DNA of 64,000 nt from Sagittula marina (GTDB lineage Bacteria > Pseudomonadota > Alphaproteobacteria > Rhodobacterales > Rhodobacteraceae): NCBI RefSeq assembly GCF_014196795.1, contig NZ_JACIEJ010000007.1, positions 248,001 through 312,000 on the forward strand, in the 5' to 3' direction. The notes under the pieces are model-generated. The model was not told the DNA's origin. It searched no databases and saw only the letters and a list, made by a program, of their open reading frames with translations. The translations under genes and the position numbers were made by a program. Positions 47,558 to 56,759 of this stretch are shown here, one piece after another (position 1 is the stretch's first letter; every line of letters starts with the position of its first letter).

Positions 47558-49846
47558 GTGGCCACGCGGGCACGTATTGCGTTCCGGTCTCCGACATGGG
47601 CTTGGCTCATGCGGATGCGCCGGAGACGGTGGTTTAACAACCTCATGACCTTTTTGTTGGTCGCGCTTGGGCCTGTTTTGGCGTTGGCGACCTTCATGGT
47701 TTTGGGGCCGTTGGACCGGGGCACTTCGGCGCTTAGCCTTCGGCTGGTGCTGTTGGCGGATCTTGTTTACGTGCTGTTGCTGGCGGCACTGGTTCTGACG
47801 CGCGTGGCGCGCATGGTGTCTGCGCGGCGAAATCAGTCGGCCGGCTCGCGCCTACACCTGCGTTTGACCGCAGCGTTTGTTCTGATGGCCCTTCTGCCAA
47901 CGATCACGGTTGCGGTATTTGCCGTACTCACAATCAACATCGGTCTGGAAACGTGGTTCTCCACACGTGTGCAAAACGTGGTCAGCGCGTCACGCGCCGC
48001 CGCTGAAGCCTACGAAGACCAAACCCGCGACGGGCTGGCGCAGGATGCTCAGGCCTTGTCGCAGTATCTTGATATGAACCGCCGCGCGACCGTCATCGTG
48101 GACGATGGCGCGCTGAGGAGGTTGCTGGGGCAGGGGCAGGGGCAGATCCAGCGTGGATTGCGCGAGGCCTTCGTAATCAACGGGGCAGGGGACATCCGGG
48201 CCCGCGGCGAGCGGTCTTACCTGTTTGACTACGAACAGCCAAGGCCGGAAGATTTCGCCCGTGCCGAGGCCGACGGCATCGCATTTGTCACAGATTACGA
48301 CATTAACGAACTTCGCGCTCTGGTCCCGCTGGAGGCGTTCGTCGATCGCTACCTTTATGTCAGTCGTGATGTCGATGGAAAAATCCTGAAACTGCTCGAC
48401 GAGACGCAGGAGACTGCGCGCTTTTACCAGCAACAGGAAACCGAACGAGGCCGCCGCCTCTTCGACTTTGCCCTTCTTTATCTAGGCTTTGCCGTACTTT
48501 TGATACTCGCCGCCACCTTGGCCGGTCTGTGGTTTGCAGAGCGTCTAGCCCGACCGGTAGGGCGTCTGGCCGGTGCCGCGCAGGAGGTCGGGCGTGGCAA
48601 TCTGGATGTGCAGGTGCTCGAAGAAGAGACCGACGACGAGATCTCCATGCTGGGCCGGTACTTCAACCAGATGACCCATCAGCTGAAGGCGCAGCGCGAA
48701 ACGCTTTTGGAAAACACCCGCCAGATTGAGCGCCGCCAACGCCTGTTCGACTCGGTCCTGACCAGCGTGACATCGGGCGTTGTGGGGCTGGACCCGATGG
48801 GAAAGGTGACTTTCGTCAACCGTTCGGCCGAGCGGTTGTTGGGATGGCACGATAACCACCGGTCTGATCCGATCATGGTGGCTGTGCCGGAATTCGGCGA
48901 GCTTTTTGAAAAGCTACGCAGCGAGAACCGCGAGATGATTCAGCAGGAGATCAAAGTCGTGCGCGAGGGGCGTCTGGAAAACCTGTTGGTCCGGGTGTCC
49001 ACGCGCCGGCGCAGAGACGAAAGCCTCGAAGGTTATGTCATGGCCTTTGACGATGTGACCGACCTTGTCAGTGCGCAGCGCATGGCGGCTTGGGGCGATG
49101 TGGCCCGTCGGATCGCACACGAGATCAAGAACCCGCTGACCCCGATCCAACTGTCGGCTGAACGCATCAGGCGCAAGTTCGGAAGACAACTCGACGAAGA
49201 GGACGCAGAAAAACTTGAAGACATGACTGGCGTGATCATCCGACAGACGGATGGGTTGCGTCGAATCGTGGATGAGTTTTCCAAATTTGCGCGGATGCCG
49301 GAACCCGAACGGCGTCCCGAAGACATCGGTGATCTGCTGCGCGGCGCGGTTCTACTGCAAGACAGCGGACAGCCAGACGTGCGCTTTCACAGCGATATTC
49401 CAAAGGGTAAGATGCGATCTGAGTTGGACGCCGGCATGATTGGACAGGCTTTCACCAACTTGATCAAAAACGCAGGCGAGGCCACGCAAAGTCTGATTTC
49501 GGACGGTGCGCCGGATGATTATGAGGCGCAGATCCGTATCGCGGCCGAGGTTGATGGCAGTGACGCGGTAATCCGCATCATGGATAACGGCATTGGTCTG
49601 CCAGAGGATCGCGCCGCCTTGTTTGAACCTTACGTCACGACACGGAGCGAAGGTACCGGCCTTGGTCTGCCTATCGTCAAGAAAATCATAGAAGAACACG
49701 GCGGTACGCTGAGTTTGGACGACGCGCCCCCCTTTGACGAGGGGGGGCACCGTGGCGCGATGGCAACCATCCGGCTGCCTCTGACACCGGCTGCCGGGCA
49801 GCCAGACACCGACTTTGAGAACGAAACCATGGAGAAAACGGCATGA
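47558..49846 (+). CDS. ntrY: Membrane sensor kinase NtrY
   Basis: A 762-residue membrane histidine kinase. Three hydrophobic stretches lie near residues 30-50, 60-85 and 105-130; a periplasmic or sensor region follows to about 300, then a membrane helix near 310-330, HAMP (330-385), PAS (395-500), HisKA with His521 in [19 protein letters not shown] and HATPase (DNGIGLPED, GTGLGLPIVKKI). The GTG start follows GAGGGTGGG; ATG at 47609 is an alternative. The partner ntrX overlaps its stop. Confidence 0.94.
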   Translation: MATRARIAFRSPTWAWLMRMRRRRWFNNLMTFLLVALGPVLALATFMVLGPLDRGTSALSLRLVLLADLVYVLLLAALVLTRVARMVSARRNQSAGSRLHLRLTAAFVLMALLPTITVAVFAVLTINIGLETWFSTRVQNVVSASRAAAEAYEDQTRDGLAQDAQALSQYLDMNRRATVIVDDGALRRLLGQGQGQIQRGLREAFVINGAGDIRARGERSYLFDYEQPRPEDFARAEADGIAFVTDYDINELRALVPLEAFVDRYLYVSRDVDGKILKLLDETQETARFYQQQETERGRRLFDFALLYLGFAVLLILAATLAGLWFAERLARPVGRLAGAAQEVGRGNLDVQVLEEETDDEISMLGRYFNQMTHQLKAQRETLLENTRQIERRQRLFDSVLTSVTSGVVGLDPMGKVTFVNRSAERLLGWHDNHRSDPIMVAVPEFGELFEKLRSENREMIQQEIKVVREGRLENLLVRVSTRRRRDESLEGYVMAFDDVTDLVSAQRMAAWGDVARRIAHEIKNPLTPIQLSAERIRRKFGRQLDEEDAEKLEDMTGVIIRQTDGLRRIVDEFSKFARMPEPERRPEDIGDLLRGAVLLQDSGQPDVRFHSDIPKGKMRSELDAGMIGQAFTNLIKNAGEATQSLISDGAPDDYEAQIRIAAEVDGSDAVIRIMDNGIGLPEDRAALFEPYVTTRSEGTGLGLPIVKKIIEEHGGTLSLDDAPPFDEGGHRGAMATIRLPLTPAAGQPDTDFENETMEKTA

Positions 49847-51261
49847 GCGATATTTTGATTGTCGACGACGAACGCGATATCCGTGAATTGATCGGAGATA
49901 TCCTCGAGGACGAGGGGTACAAGACACGGCTTGCTGGAAACTCCAACGATGCCATGGCCTTGATCAACGCGGAACCGCCTTCGCTGCTTATCCTCGACAT
50001 CTGGCTGAAGGACAGCAAGATGGACGGGATCGATATTCTCAAAACCGTCAAGCGCGACAATCCTGATATCCCGGTAGTCATCATTTCCGGCCATGGCAAT
50101 ATCGAGATCGCGGTCGCAGCGATCAAGCAAGGGGCGTATGATTTCATCGAAAAACCCTTTAATATTGACCAGTTGCTGGTGGTGATCCGTCGCGCGATGG
50201 AGGTCTCGACCCTGCGGCGCGAAAACCAGCAGCTTAAGCGTGGTGAAGTCAAACAGGCAGAAATGATCGGTGAAAGCCCGTCTTTCCGTGGACTGCTCAG
50301 CCATCTTGAAAAGGTGACGAAGTCCAACGGCCGCGTGATGCTCACGGGTCCTGCCGGTGCGGGCAAAGATGTGGCGGCCCGCTACATCCACTCTAATTCA
50401 GCGCGCGCCACGGCGCCATTTGTCACCGTGAATTGCGCAGGTGTCGAACCGGAGATGATGGAGGCCATGCTCTTCGGCAAGGAATCTGCAACGCGCGGCA
50501 TCGAGCCGGGCCTGTTGGAGCAGGCGCATGGCGGCGTGGTCTATTTTGACGAAGTCGCGGACATGCCACTCGGCACTCAATCAAAAATCCTGCGCGTATT
50601 GGTCGATCAGCAATTTCAAAGGGTTGGCGGAAACGACAAGGTGCGTGTGGATCTACGCGTGATTTCCTCGACCAACCGCGATCTGCAAGAAGAAATCGCA
50701 GCTGGTCGTTTTCGGGAGGAACTGTACCACCGTCTGAATGTGGTGCCGATCGCGGTCCCCTCGCTTGCCGAACGGCGCGAGGATATTCCGGTTCTGGCGC
50801 GTCACTTTATCGAAGGATGCAATGCCTCCCAAGGGCTGCCAATGCGTGACCTGACCGACGACGCTGTCGCATTGATGCAGACGATGACATGGCCGGGCAA
50901 CGTTCGGCAGTTGAAAAACCTGGTGGAGCGTGTGCTGATCCTCGGGGATGGGAATGGCCCGATCGAGGCGCGCGAACTGCCGCAAGAGGCCGGTGTCGAA
51001 GAGGCCGGAGAAGGGCGTGTGGTGCTGTCGGGAACGCTGGCAACACTGCCGTTGCGAGAAGCGCGCGAAGCGTTTGAGCGGGAGTATCTGCTGACTCAGA
51101 TCAATCGGTTTGGCGGAAACATCTCGCGGACGGCGTCATTTGTTGGCATGGAGCGTTCTGCTTTGCACCGCAAACTGAAATCGCTGGGGGTTGTCACCTC
51201 TGCCAAAACCGGCGCAAGGGTCGCCCACGTCAACGACGACCACGTTCAAGAAGTCGGTTAG
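49843..51261 (+). CDS. ntrX: Response regulator NtrX
   Basis: A 472-residue regulator with receiver domain (Asp52 in LLILDIWLKDSKMDG), AAA+ domain with Walker A TGPAGAGKD near residue 168, and a C-terminal Fis-type helix-turn-helix (NISRTASFVGMERSALHRKLK). The GAFTGA loop is absent; the segment reads LFGKESATRGIEPGLLEQAHGG. This is seen in other alphaproteobacterial NtrX. With NtrY it links nitrogen and redox or envelope signals in related species. ATGA overlap with ntrY. Confidence 0.94.
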   Translation: MSDILIVDDERDIRELIGDILEDEGYKTRLAGNSNDAMALINAEPPSLLILDIWLKDSKMDGIDILKTVKRDNPDIPVVIISGHGNIEIAVAAIKQGAYDFIEKPFNIDQLLVVIRRAMEVSTLRRENQQLKRGEVKQAEMIGESPSFRGLLSHLEKVTKSNGRVMLTGPAGAGKDVAARYIHSNSARATAPFVTVNCAGVEPEMMEAMLFGKESATRGIEPGLLEQAHGGVVYFDEVADMPLGTQSKILRVLVDQQFQRVGGNDKVRVDLRVISSTNRDLQEEIAAGRFREELYHRLNVVPIAVPSLAERREDIPVLARHFIEGCNASQGLPMRDLTDDAVALMQTMTWPGNVRQLKNLVERVLILGDGNGPIEARELPQEAGVEEAGEGRVVLSGTLATLPLREAREAFEREYLLTQINRFGGNISRTASFVGMERSALHRKLKSLGVVTSAKTGARVAHVNDDHVQEVG

Positions 51262-51288
51262 AGCACGAAAACCGGCAGGAAAGATCAT

Positions 51289-51897
51289 ATGAAACAGATG
51301 ATACGGGCCGTAGCGCTTTGCGCCCTGACGGGGCTTGCCACCGGCTGCACAATGCCAAAGACGGACGCCAGTATGCCGAATTTGGCGTTTTCCGAGCAAC
51401 AAACGCCGGAAGCGGCCAAGGTTATGGCTTTGAAAGCGGATTTGCTGGCGCTTGGTCCCGGTGTTGATCCGGACGAGGCGCAGCGTGTCGCTGAAGTCGC
51501 CGTGATGGAGCCTCTCGAGTGGGCCCAGGAATGGAACGTCGAAGATCCGCCGCTCCTCCACAATATGAAGGTCAATCACGGCCTGCGGCCACGCGGTTTG
51601 TGTAAGGACTGGGCTGATGATCTTCAGGTCGCCATGTGGGGACTTAATCTCCAAACCATTGATTTGCATCGCGCAATCGCGAACTCTCGTAACATTAAAC
51701 TGGAGCACTCTGTTCTGATCGTCTCTGCCAAGGGCGCGGCGATGGAGCAGGGGATCGTACTCGACCCATGGCGGCAAGGGTTGGGGCGCCTTTGGTGGGG
51801 GCCTGTTCTAGAAGACCCGCGCTATCATTGGGATGCGCGCGAAGATGTCTTTGCCTGGAAGCGGGAATGGCAGGCGCGCGTGGCTGAAGGTGGGTAA
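51289..51897 (+). CDS. Predicted lipoprotein, unknown function
   Basis: A 202-residue exported lipoprotein: signal peptide MKQMIRAVALCALTGLATGC with the lipobox Cys at residue 20. The mature part has no recognised domain, but the stretches GLCKDWADDLQVAM near residue 103 and VLDPWRQGLGRLWWGPV near residue 158 look ordered and conserved-like, with a Cys and Asp/His that could be catalytic. AGGAAAG precedes the ATG, 27 nt after ntrX, so it may share that transcript. Confidence 0.8.
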   Translation: MKQMIRAVALCALTGLATGCTMPKTDASMPNLAFSEQQTPEAAKVMALKADLLALGPGVDPDEAQRVAEVAVMEPLEWAQEWNVEDPPLLHNMKVNHGLRPRGLCKDWADDLQVAMWGLNLQTIDLHRAIANSRNIKLEHSVLIVSAKGAAMEQGIVLDPWRQGLGRLWWGPVLEDPRYHWDAREDVFAWKREWQARVAEGG

Positions 51898-51960
51898 CCT
51901 GGTCGATATTGACGGCGCACGGTGCCCGTGCAATGCCAAGCCAAAGAACTGGAGGCGGCC

Positions 51961-53337
51961 ATGAAGGTCATTATTTGTGGCGCGGGTCAGGTCGGATGGC
52001 AAATCGCTCGTCATTTGTCCGGTGAGCGCAACGACGTGACAGTCGTCGACAATAATCCCGATCTTGTGCGGCGCGCGACCGATACACTGGATGTTCAGGG
52101 CATTAGCGGCTTTGCCTCCTATCCGGATGTTTTGGATCGGGCCGGCGCAAAAGATGCGGACATGATCATCGCCGCGACCTTCTCGGACGAGGTGAATATG
52201 GTCACCTGCCAGGTGGCGCATTCGGTGTTTGCTGTTCCGCGCAAGATTGCCCGATTGCGTGCACAAAGTTACCTGACCGCGATTTATTCAGACCTTTATC
52301 GCCGTGATCACCTCCCTATCGACGTCGTGATTTCCCCAGAGCGGGAGGTGGCTGACGCCGCCTTGCAGCGCCTATATGCGCCTGTGGCCTTTGACACCGA
52401 GAAATTTCTCGATGGAAAGGCCCAGCTTATGGGCTTGGCGATCGAAGACGATTGCCCCATCGTCAACACGCCACTTCGCCAGCTGTCCGACCTGTTTTCG
52501 ACACTTCGCGCCGTGGTCGTTGGCGTCCGTCGAGAGGGGACCTTGTTTGCACCGGAAAGCGCCGATCAATTATTCCCGGGCGACAGCTGTTACATCATGG
52601 TCCATGCGGAGGACGTGCAGCGAACGCTGGAAATTTTTGGCAAACAGGTACGTAAACTGGAGCGTGTCGTTATCGTCGGAGGCGGTAATGTCGGCCTTTC
52701 CGTGGCGCGTCAGCTGGAAAAACGGACGCAACGGGTCCGGGCCAAAGTCATTGAACGCAGCCGAAAGCGCGCGGAACAGGCCGCAGAGGCCCTGGAGCGC
52801 ACCATCGTTTTGCATGGCGACGGTTTGGACCAGTCGCTGTTAAGCGAAGCAGGCATCGAACGCGCCGACGCTGCGCTGTGTGTCACAGACGATGACAAGG
52901 TAAACATGTTGACGGCCGTGCGCGCCAAGGCTGCTGGCTGCCGGATGGTGATCGCGCTCATCAACGATCCGACTCTGGTGCCGCTGATGGAACCGCTCGG
53001 TATCGACGCCTATATCAACCCCCGCTCCACCACCGTTTCCTCGATCTTGCGGCATATACGGCACGGCAAGGTCAGTATGGTCTACTCCATCGGGGATGCT
53101 GAAGCTGAAGTCATCCAAGCAGAAGTGCTCTCGACCTCGCCAATCAGCGGCGCACTAATACGGGACATTGATTTTCCGGAAGGTGTGCTTGTTGGCGCGG
53201 TCCGCAAAGGCGATGAAGTGGTCAGGCCCAAAGGCAGCCTGCGCATTGATGAGGGTGACCAAATCGTTTTGTTCTGCCTGTCCGGTGACGTTCCCGAAGT
53301 TGAGCGTCTACTGCAGGTGTCGATTGATTTCTTCTGA
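51961..53337 (+). CDS. trkA: Trk potassium uptake regulator TrkA
   Basis: Peripheral membrane protein that gates the TrkH potassium channel by NAD(H) or nucleotide binding. The 458-residue protein has two Rossmann RCK-N domains starting KVIICGAGQVGWQIARHLS (residue 2) and VVIVGGGNVGLSVARQL (residue 237), each followed by an RCK-C domain. The ATG at 51961 follows GGAGG; an upstream in-frame start would add 13 unrelated residues. Confidence 0.95.
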   Translation: MKVIICGAGQVGWQIARHLSGERNDVTVVDNNPDLVRRATDTLDVQGISGFASYPDVLDRAGAKDADMIIAATFSDEVNMVTCQVAHSVFAVPRKIARLRAQSYLTAIYSDLYRRDHLPIDVVISPEREVADAALQRLYAPVAFDTEKFLDGKAQLMGLAIEDDCPIVNTPLRQLSDLFSTLRAVVVGVRREGTLFAPESADQLFPGDSCYIMVHAEDVQRTLEIFGKQVRKLERVVIVGGGNVGLSVARQLEKRTQRVRAKVIERSRKRAEQAAEALERTIVLHGDGLDQSLLSEAGIERADAALCVTDDDKVNMLTAVRAKAAGCRMVIALINDPTLVPLMEPLGIDAYINPRSTTVSSILRHIRHGKVSMVYSIGDAEAEVIQAEVLSTSPISGALIRDIDFPEGVLVGAVRKGDEVVRPKGSLRIDEGDQIVLFCLSGDVPEVERLLQVSIDFF

Positions 53338-53376
53338 CCACAGAAGGGGTTACCCCATGTGTGCTACTGATATTGT

Positions 53377-54894
53377 GTGCCCGCGGTGAAGACGCTGTCC
53401 CGTCTTCCATTGTTCTTGTCCCTGATGGGACTGGCCTCTTTGTCGATGCTGCTGCCGGCAGGGTTTGCCCTAGCGATTGAAGAACATCACGACGCGCGTA
53501 CATTCCTGTACGGTGCAATCATTGGCAGCGTTTTAACGGTGCTGGTCGGCATTGCCCTGTCCAACCGAAGCCACAACCGCAGCCCTTTGCGACAGCTTCT
53601 GGCACTCGCCGCAGCATTCGTATTCCTGCCCCTTTTCATGGCGATACCCTTCCAGGAGGCGGTACGCACCACAACGTTTGCCAGTGCTTATTTTGAGATG
53701 GTCTCGGCGTTTACCACCACCGGTGCCAGCCTCTTCGATCCGGTTCGATTGTCAGGGCCTGAACATCTTTGGCGCGCGCAAGTTGGCTGGATGGGGGGGC
53801 TTTTGATGTGGGTCGCGGCATCCGCAATCATGGCGCCTCTGGCGCTTGGCGGGTTCGAGGTGACAGCGCGTGGTGAGCCAGGTCAATCGATTTTGACCGG
53901 AGTGGTGCGCAGCGGTGTGAGCGACCCTCAGTTTCGGCTTTGGCGCAGTGTCGAAGCTTTGGTTCCCCTGTATTTTGGCCTGACGCTGGCCCTGTCGGTC
54001 ATGTTGCTGGTGGCGGGCGACCCACCTCTGATCGCGCTGACACACGCGATGGCAGTGCTCTCCACATCCGGCATTTCGCCTCTCGGGGGTGTTGAGACTG
54101 CGCCCAGCGGCATTTGGGGCGAAGTTATCCTCTTTCTTTTCTTGGGCTTTGCCCTGTCCCGGCAGACCTTTTCCAATGACACGCGGCAAGAGCGCGGCCT
54201 CTGGTATGACCCCGAATTTCGGCTGGGCCTTATCATCGTAGTTGTCGTGCCTATCGCGCTATTTTTGCGGCATTGGGCAGCGGCATTCGATGTGGGCGAC
54301 GAGCAGAATTGGCTTGCCGGTTTGCGCGCGCTGTGGGGCGGGCTCTTTACAGCGGCGAGCTTTCTGACAACCAACGGGTTTGTCAGCGCCGATTGGGACA
54401 CTGCGCAAGACTGGTCCGGATTGCCTACACCAGGCATCATCCTGATGGGCCTGGCATTGGTGGGTGGCGGAGTTGCGACCACTGCAGGCGGGGTAAAGCT
54501 GTTGCGTGTGTACGCGCTTTATCTCAATGGCAAACGCGAGATAGAGCGATTGGTGCATCCGTCATCCATCGGCGGTGCCGGCCTTTTGGGGCGAAGATTG
54601 CGGCGCGAGGGCGCGTTTATCGCGTGGGTGTTCTTTATGCTCTTCGCTGTCACGCTGGCAATTATGACAATGATCCTAGGTATTTACGGGTTTTCCTTCG
54701 AGCACGCGATTGTTGTGACAATTGCCACGCTGGCCAACACTGGACCACTGATCGATGTCGCGCCGCAGATTGCACTGGACATCAGCGCACATGCTTGGCA
54801 CGCAAAGGTTCTGCTGTGTGGGGCAATGGTGCTGGGGCGCTTGGAATTGCTGGCGGTTATTGTCATGCTCAGCCCGGACAGCTGGCGGAGTTGA
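53377..54894 (+). CDS. trkH: Trk potassium transporter TrkH
   Basis: Polytopic channel subunit for potassium uptake with TrkA. The 505-residue protein shows four pore-loop selectivity segments: TTTGASLFD near residue 110, STSGISPLGG near residue 227, TTNGFVSADW near residue 329 and ATLANTGPLID near residue 449. Start codon is uncertain: GTG at 53377 or GTG at 53386, neither with a clear ribosome site. A terminator follows the stop directly. Confidence 0.93.
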   Translation: MPAVKTLSRLPLFLSLMGLASLSMLLPAGFALAIEEHHDARTFLYGAIIGSVLTVLVGIALSNRSHNRSPLRQLLALAAAFVFLPLFMAIPFQEAVRTTTFASAYFEMVSAFTTTGASLFDPVRLSGPEHLWRAQVGWMGGLLMWVAASAIMAPLALGGFEVTARGEPGQSILTGVVRSGVSDPQFRLWRSVEALVPLYFGLTLALSVMLLVAGDPPLIALTHAMAVLSTSGISPLGGVETAPSGIWGEVILFLFLGFALSRQTFSNDTRQERGLWYDPEFRLGLIIVVVVPIALFLRHWAAAFDVGDEQNWLAGLRALWGGLFTAASFLTTNGFVSADWDTAQDWSGLPTPGIILMGLALVGGGVATTAGGVKLLRVYALYLNGKREIERLVHPSSIGGAGLLGRRLRREGAFIAWVFFMLFAVTLAIMTMILGIYGFSFEHAIVVTIATLANTGPLIDVAPQIALDISAHAWHAKVLLCGAMVLGRLELLAVIVMLSPDSWRS

Positions 54895-54930
54895 CCCTAT
54901 GGCAACAGGTGCCATATAGGGTTAATTTTT
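54895..54930 (+). terminator. trkH terminator
   Basis: CCCTATGGCA pairs with TGCCATATAGGG (2-nt bulge) and is followed by TTAATTTTT, immediately after the trkH stop. Confidence 0.75.
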
Positions 54931-55020
54931 CGTCTGGTATCTCCGGCACGTGTTGGACATACTCGCCGACGCGTGGGCGGCCCAGAGGGACGGGCTAAAG
55001 GCAAGAACAAAGGCAAACCA

Positions 55021-55257
55021 ATGGCTTCCGACAGACAGAATCTCCAGGATGCGTTCCTGAACCATGTGCGCAAGACAAAGGTGCCGGTCACCGTCTTCCT
55101 CATCAACGGCGTTAAACTCCAAGGTGTTATCACTTGGTTTGACAATTTTTGCGTGCTGTTGCGCCGCGATGGTCAATCACAACTTGTGTACAAGCATGCG
55201 ATTTCGACCATTATGCCGGGCCAGCCGATCAACCTTTATGACGGTGAAGACAACTGA
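55021..55257 (+). CDS. hfq: RNA chaperone Hfq
   Basis: Sm-like hexameric protein that pairs small RNAs with mRNAs. The 78-residue protein has Sm1 ([19 protein letters not shown]) and Sm2 ([11 protein letters not shown]) and the usual N-terminus [13 protein letters not shown]. The start at 55021 is preceded by AAAGG; in-frame codons upstream are not conserved. In Rhodobacter capsulatus this gene (nrfA) affects nitrogen fixation control and lies near the ntr genes as here. hflX follows 17 nt later. Confidence 0.96.
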   Translation: MASDRQNLQDAFLNHVRKTKVPVTVFLINGVKLQGVITWFDNFCVLLRRDGQSQLVYKHAISTIMPGQPINLYDGEDN

Positions 55258-55274
55258 ACGAAAATGACACACCA

Positions 55275-56528
55275 GTGACCCGCGCCTGGGTCCTGCATCC
55301 CGATATCAAGGCTCCTGGGACACGTCGCGCCGCCGATTTGGCCTTGGAAGAAGCCGTTTCTCTTGCTTTGGCGCTCCCCGATCTGGAGGTCGTGGGGGCC
55401 ACTGTTGTTCCATTGCGCGACCCGCATCCCGGGCATCTGTTTGGTACCGGAAAGATCAGCGAACTCAAAACCTTGCTAGAGGATAATGAGATCGAGCTGG
55501 TTCTTGTCGATGGCCCTGTCACGCCTGTGCAGCAGCGAAACCTTGAAAAGGAATGGAAGGTCAAGCTGCTCGACCGGACCGGCTTGATCCTGGAGATCTT
55601 TTCGGATCGGGCTGCGACGCGTGAAGGCGTGCTTCAGGTCGAGATGGCGCATCTGAGCTATCAGCGCACGCGTCTGGTGCGGGCCTGGACCCACCTGGAG
55701 CGGCAGCGAGGCGGGCTTGGCTTCGTCGGTGGCCCCGGTGAGACACAAATCGAGGCGGACCGTCGCGCGATTGATGAGCAGCTTGTGCGCCTGCGTCGCC
55801 AGCTCGACAAAGTGGTTAAGACACGTGAGTTGCACCGCAAGGCGCGGGCCAAGGTGCCGTATCCCATCGTTGCTTTGGTGGGCTATACGAACGCGGGAAA
55901 ATCCACGCTTTTCAATCGTTTGACCGGGGCGGAGGTGATGGCGAAAGACATGCTTTTCGCCACGCTGGACCCGACCATGCGGGCCGTTCAGCTTCCCACC
56001 GGTGCGGATGTGATCCTGTCTGATACCGTGGGCTTCATCAGTGATTTGCCGACCGAACTGGTGGCCGCCTTCCGTGCGACGTTGGAGGAGGTTCTGGCCG
56101 CCGATGTGATCGTGCACGTCCGAGATATCTCGCATCCGGAGACAGAAGCGCAAGCGAGGGACGTTCGGACGATCCTTGACGGCCTCGGCGTCAATGAGGA
56201 AACGCCGCAACTGGAATTGTGGAACAAAATCGACAAGTTAGATGACGAAGCTCAGGAAGTTTTGGCGACGCGCGCCGCCCGTGATGACACGGTTTTTGCC
56301 ACTTCCGCCATCACGGGGGCTGGGTTGGACGCCTTTTTGGAGGCCGTCACGTATGCGCTTGGCGAAGAACGGCGGCAGGACGACCTGCGTTTGAGCTTTA
56401 GCATGGGGCGTCAACGCGCCTGGCTGTTCGAGAAGGGGCTGGTCGAAACCGAAACGCAGGATGAGGACGGCTATCTTCTGTCCGTCAACTGGTCTGCGAG
56501 GGATCGGGCGCGCTTCGAATCGCTTTAA
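55275..56528 (+). CDS. hflX: GTPase HflX
   Basis: Ribosome-associated GTPase that splits stalled 70S ribosomes under stress. The 417-residue protein has the glycine-rich N-terminal domain (PGHLFGTGKISELK, GGLGFVGGPGETQIE) and the G domain with P-loop GYTNAGKSTLFNRL near residue 204, switch DTVGFISDLP and NKID. The start appears to be GTG at 55275. Usual hfq-hflX pair; terminator downstream. Confidence 0.95.
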   Translation: MTRAWVLHPDIKAPGTRRAADLALEEAVSLALALPDLEVVGATVVPLRDPHPGHLFGTGKISELKTLLEDNEIELVLVDGPVTPVQQRNLEKEWKVKLLDRTGLILEIFSDRAATREGVLQVEMAHLSYQRTRLVRAWTHLERQRGGLGFVGGPGETQIEADRRAIDEQLVRLRRQLDKVVKTRELHRKARAKVPYPIVALVGYTNAGKSTLFNRLTGAEVMAKDMLFATLDPTMRAVQLPTGADVILSDTVGFISDLPTELVAAFRATLEEVLAADVIVHVRDISHPETEAQARDVRTILDGLGVNEETPQLELWNKIDKLDDEAQEVLATRAARDDTVFATSAITGAGLDAFLEAVTYALGEERRQDDLRLSFSMGRQRAWLFEKGLVETETQDEDGYLLSVNWSARDRARFESL

Positions 56529-56548
56529 CCTTTGGCAGAATGAAGGCA

Positions 56549-56587
56549 GCGCGCGGTGGTGTTAATCCACCGCGCGCTTCTATTTTG
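56549..56587 (+). terminator. hflX terminator
   Basis: GCGCGCGGTGG and CCACCGCGCGC form an 11-bp stem with loop TGTTAAT, followed by TTCTATTTT, 20 nt past the hflX stop. Confidence 0.85.
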
Positions 56588-56670
56588 CCTACCAAATGTT
56601 GGGGAAAGCCAAGCCGCGCGACACCACGCGGAAGATTTTCTTCATTGGTCTTAACGATCTGTAAGGTCTG

Positions 56671-56703
56671 AACCGACCGGTTCCGGCGCTTAACCGGTCG
56701 GTT
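56671..56703. repeat. Perfect 12-bp inverted repeat downstream of the APH-like gene
   Basis: AACCGACCGGTT and AACCGGTCGGTT flank a 9-nt spacer. Each arm is itself nearly palindromic, as in tandem operators. No T-run follows on either strand, so it is either a structural hairpin at the 3' end of the APH-like transcript or a protein-binding site. Confidence 0.5.
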
Positions 56704-56759
56704 GTTCACACTTGCATCCAACCGACGCAAAAAGTGGTTAATGCTGGTCAGTCCAAGCG

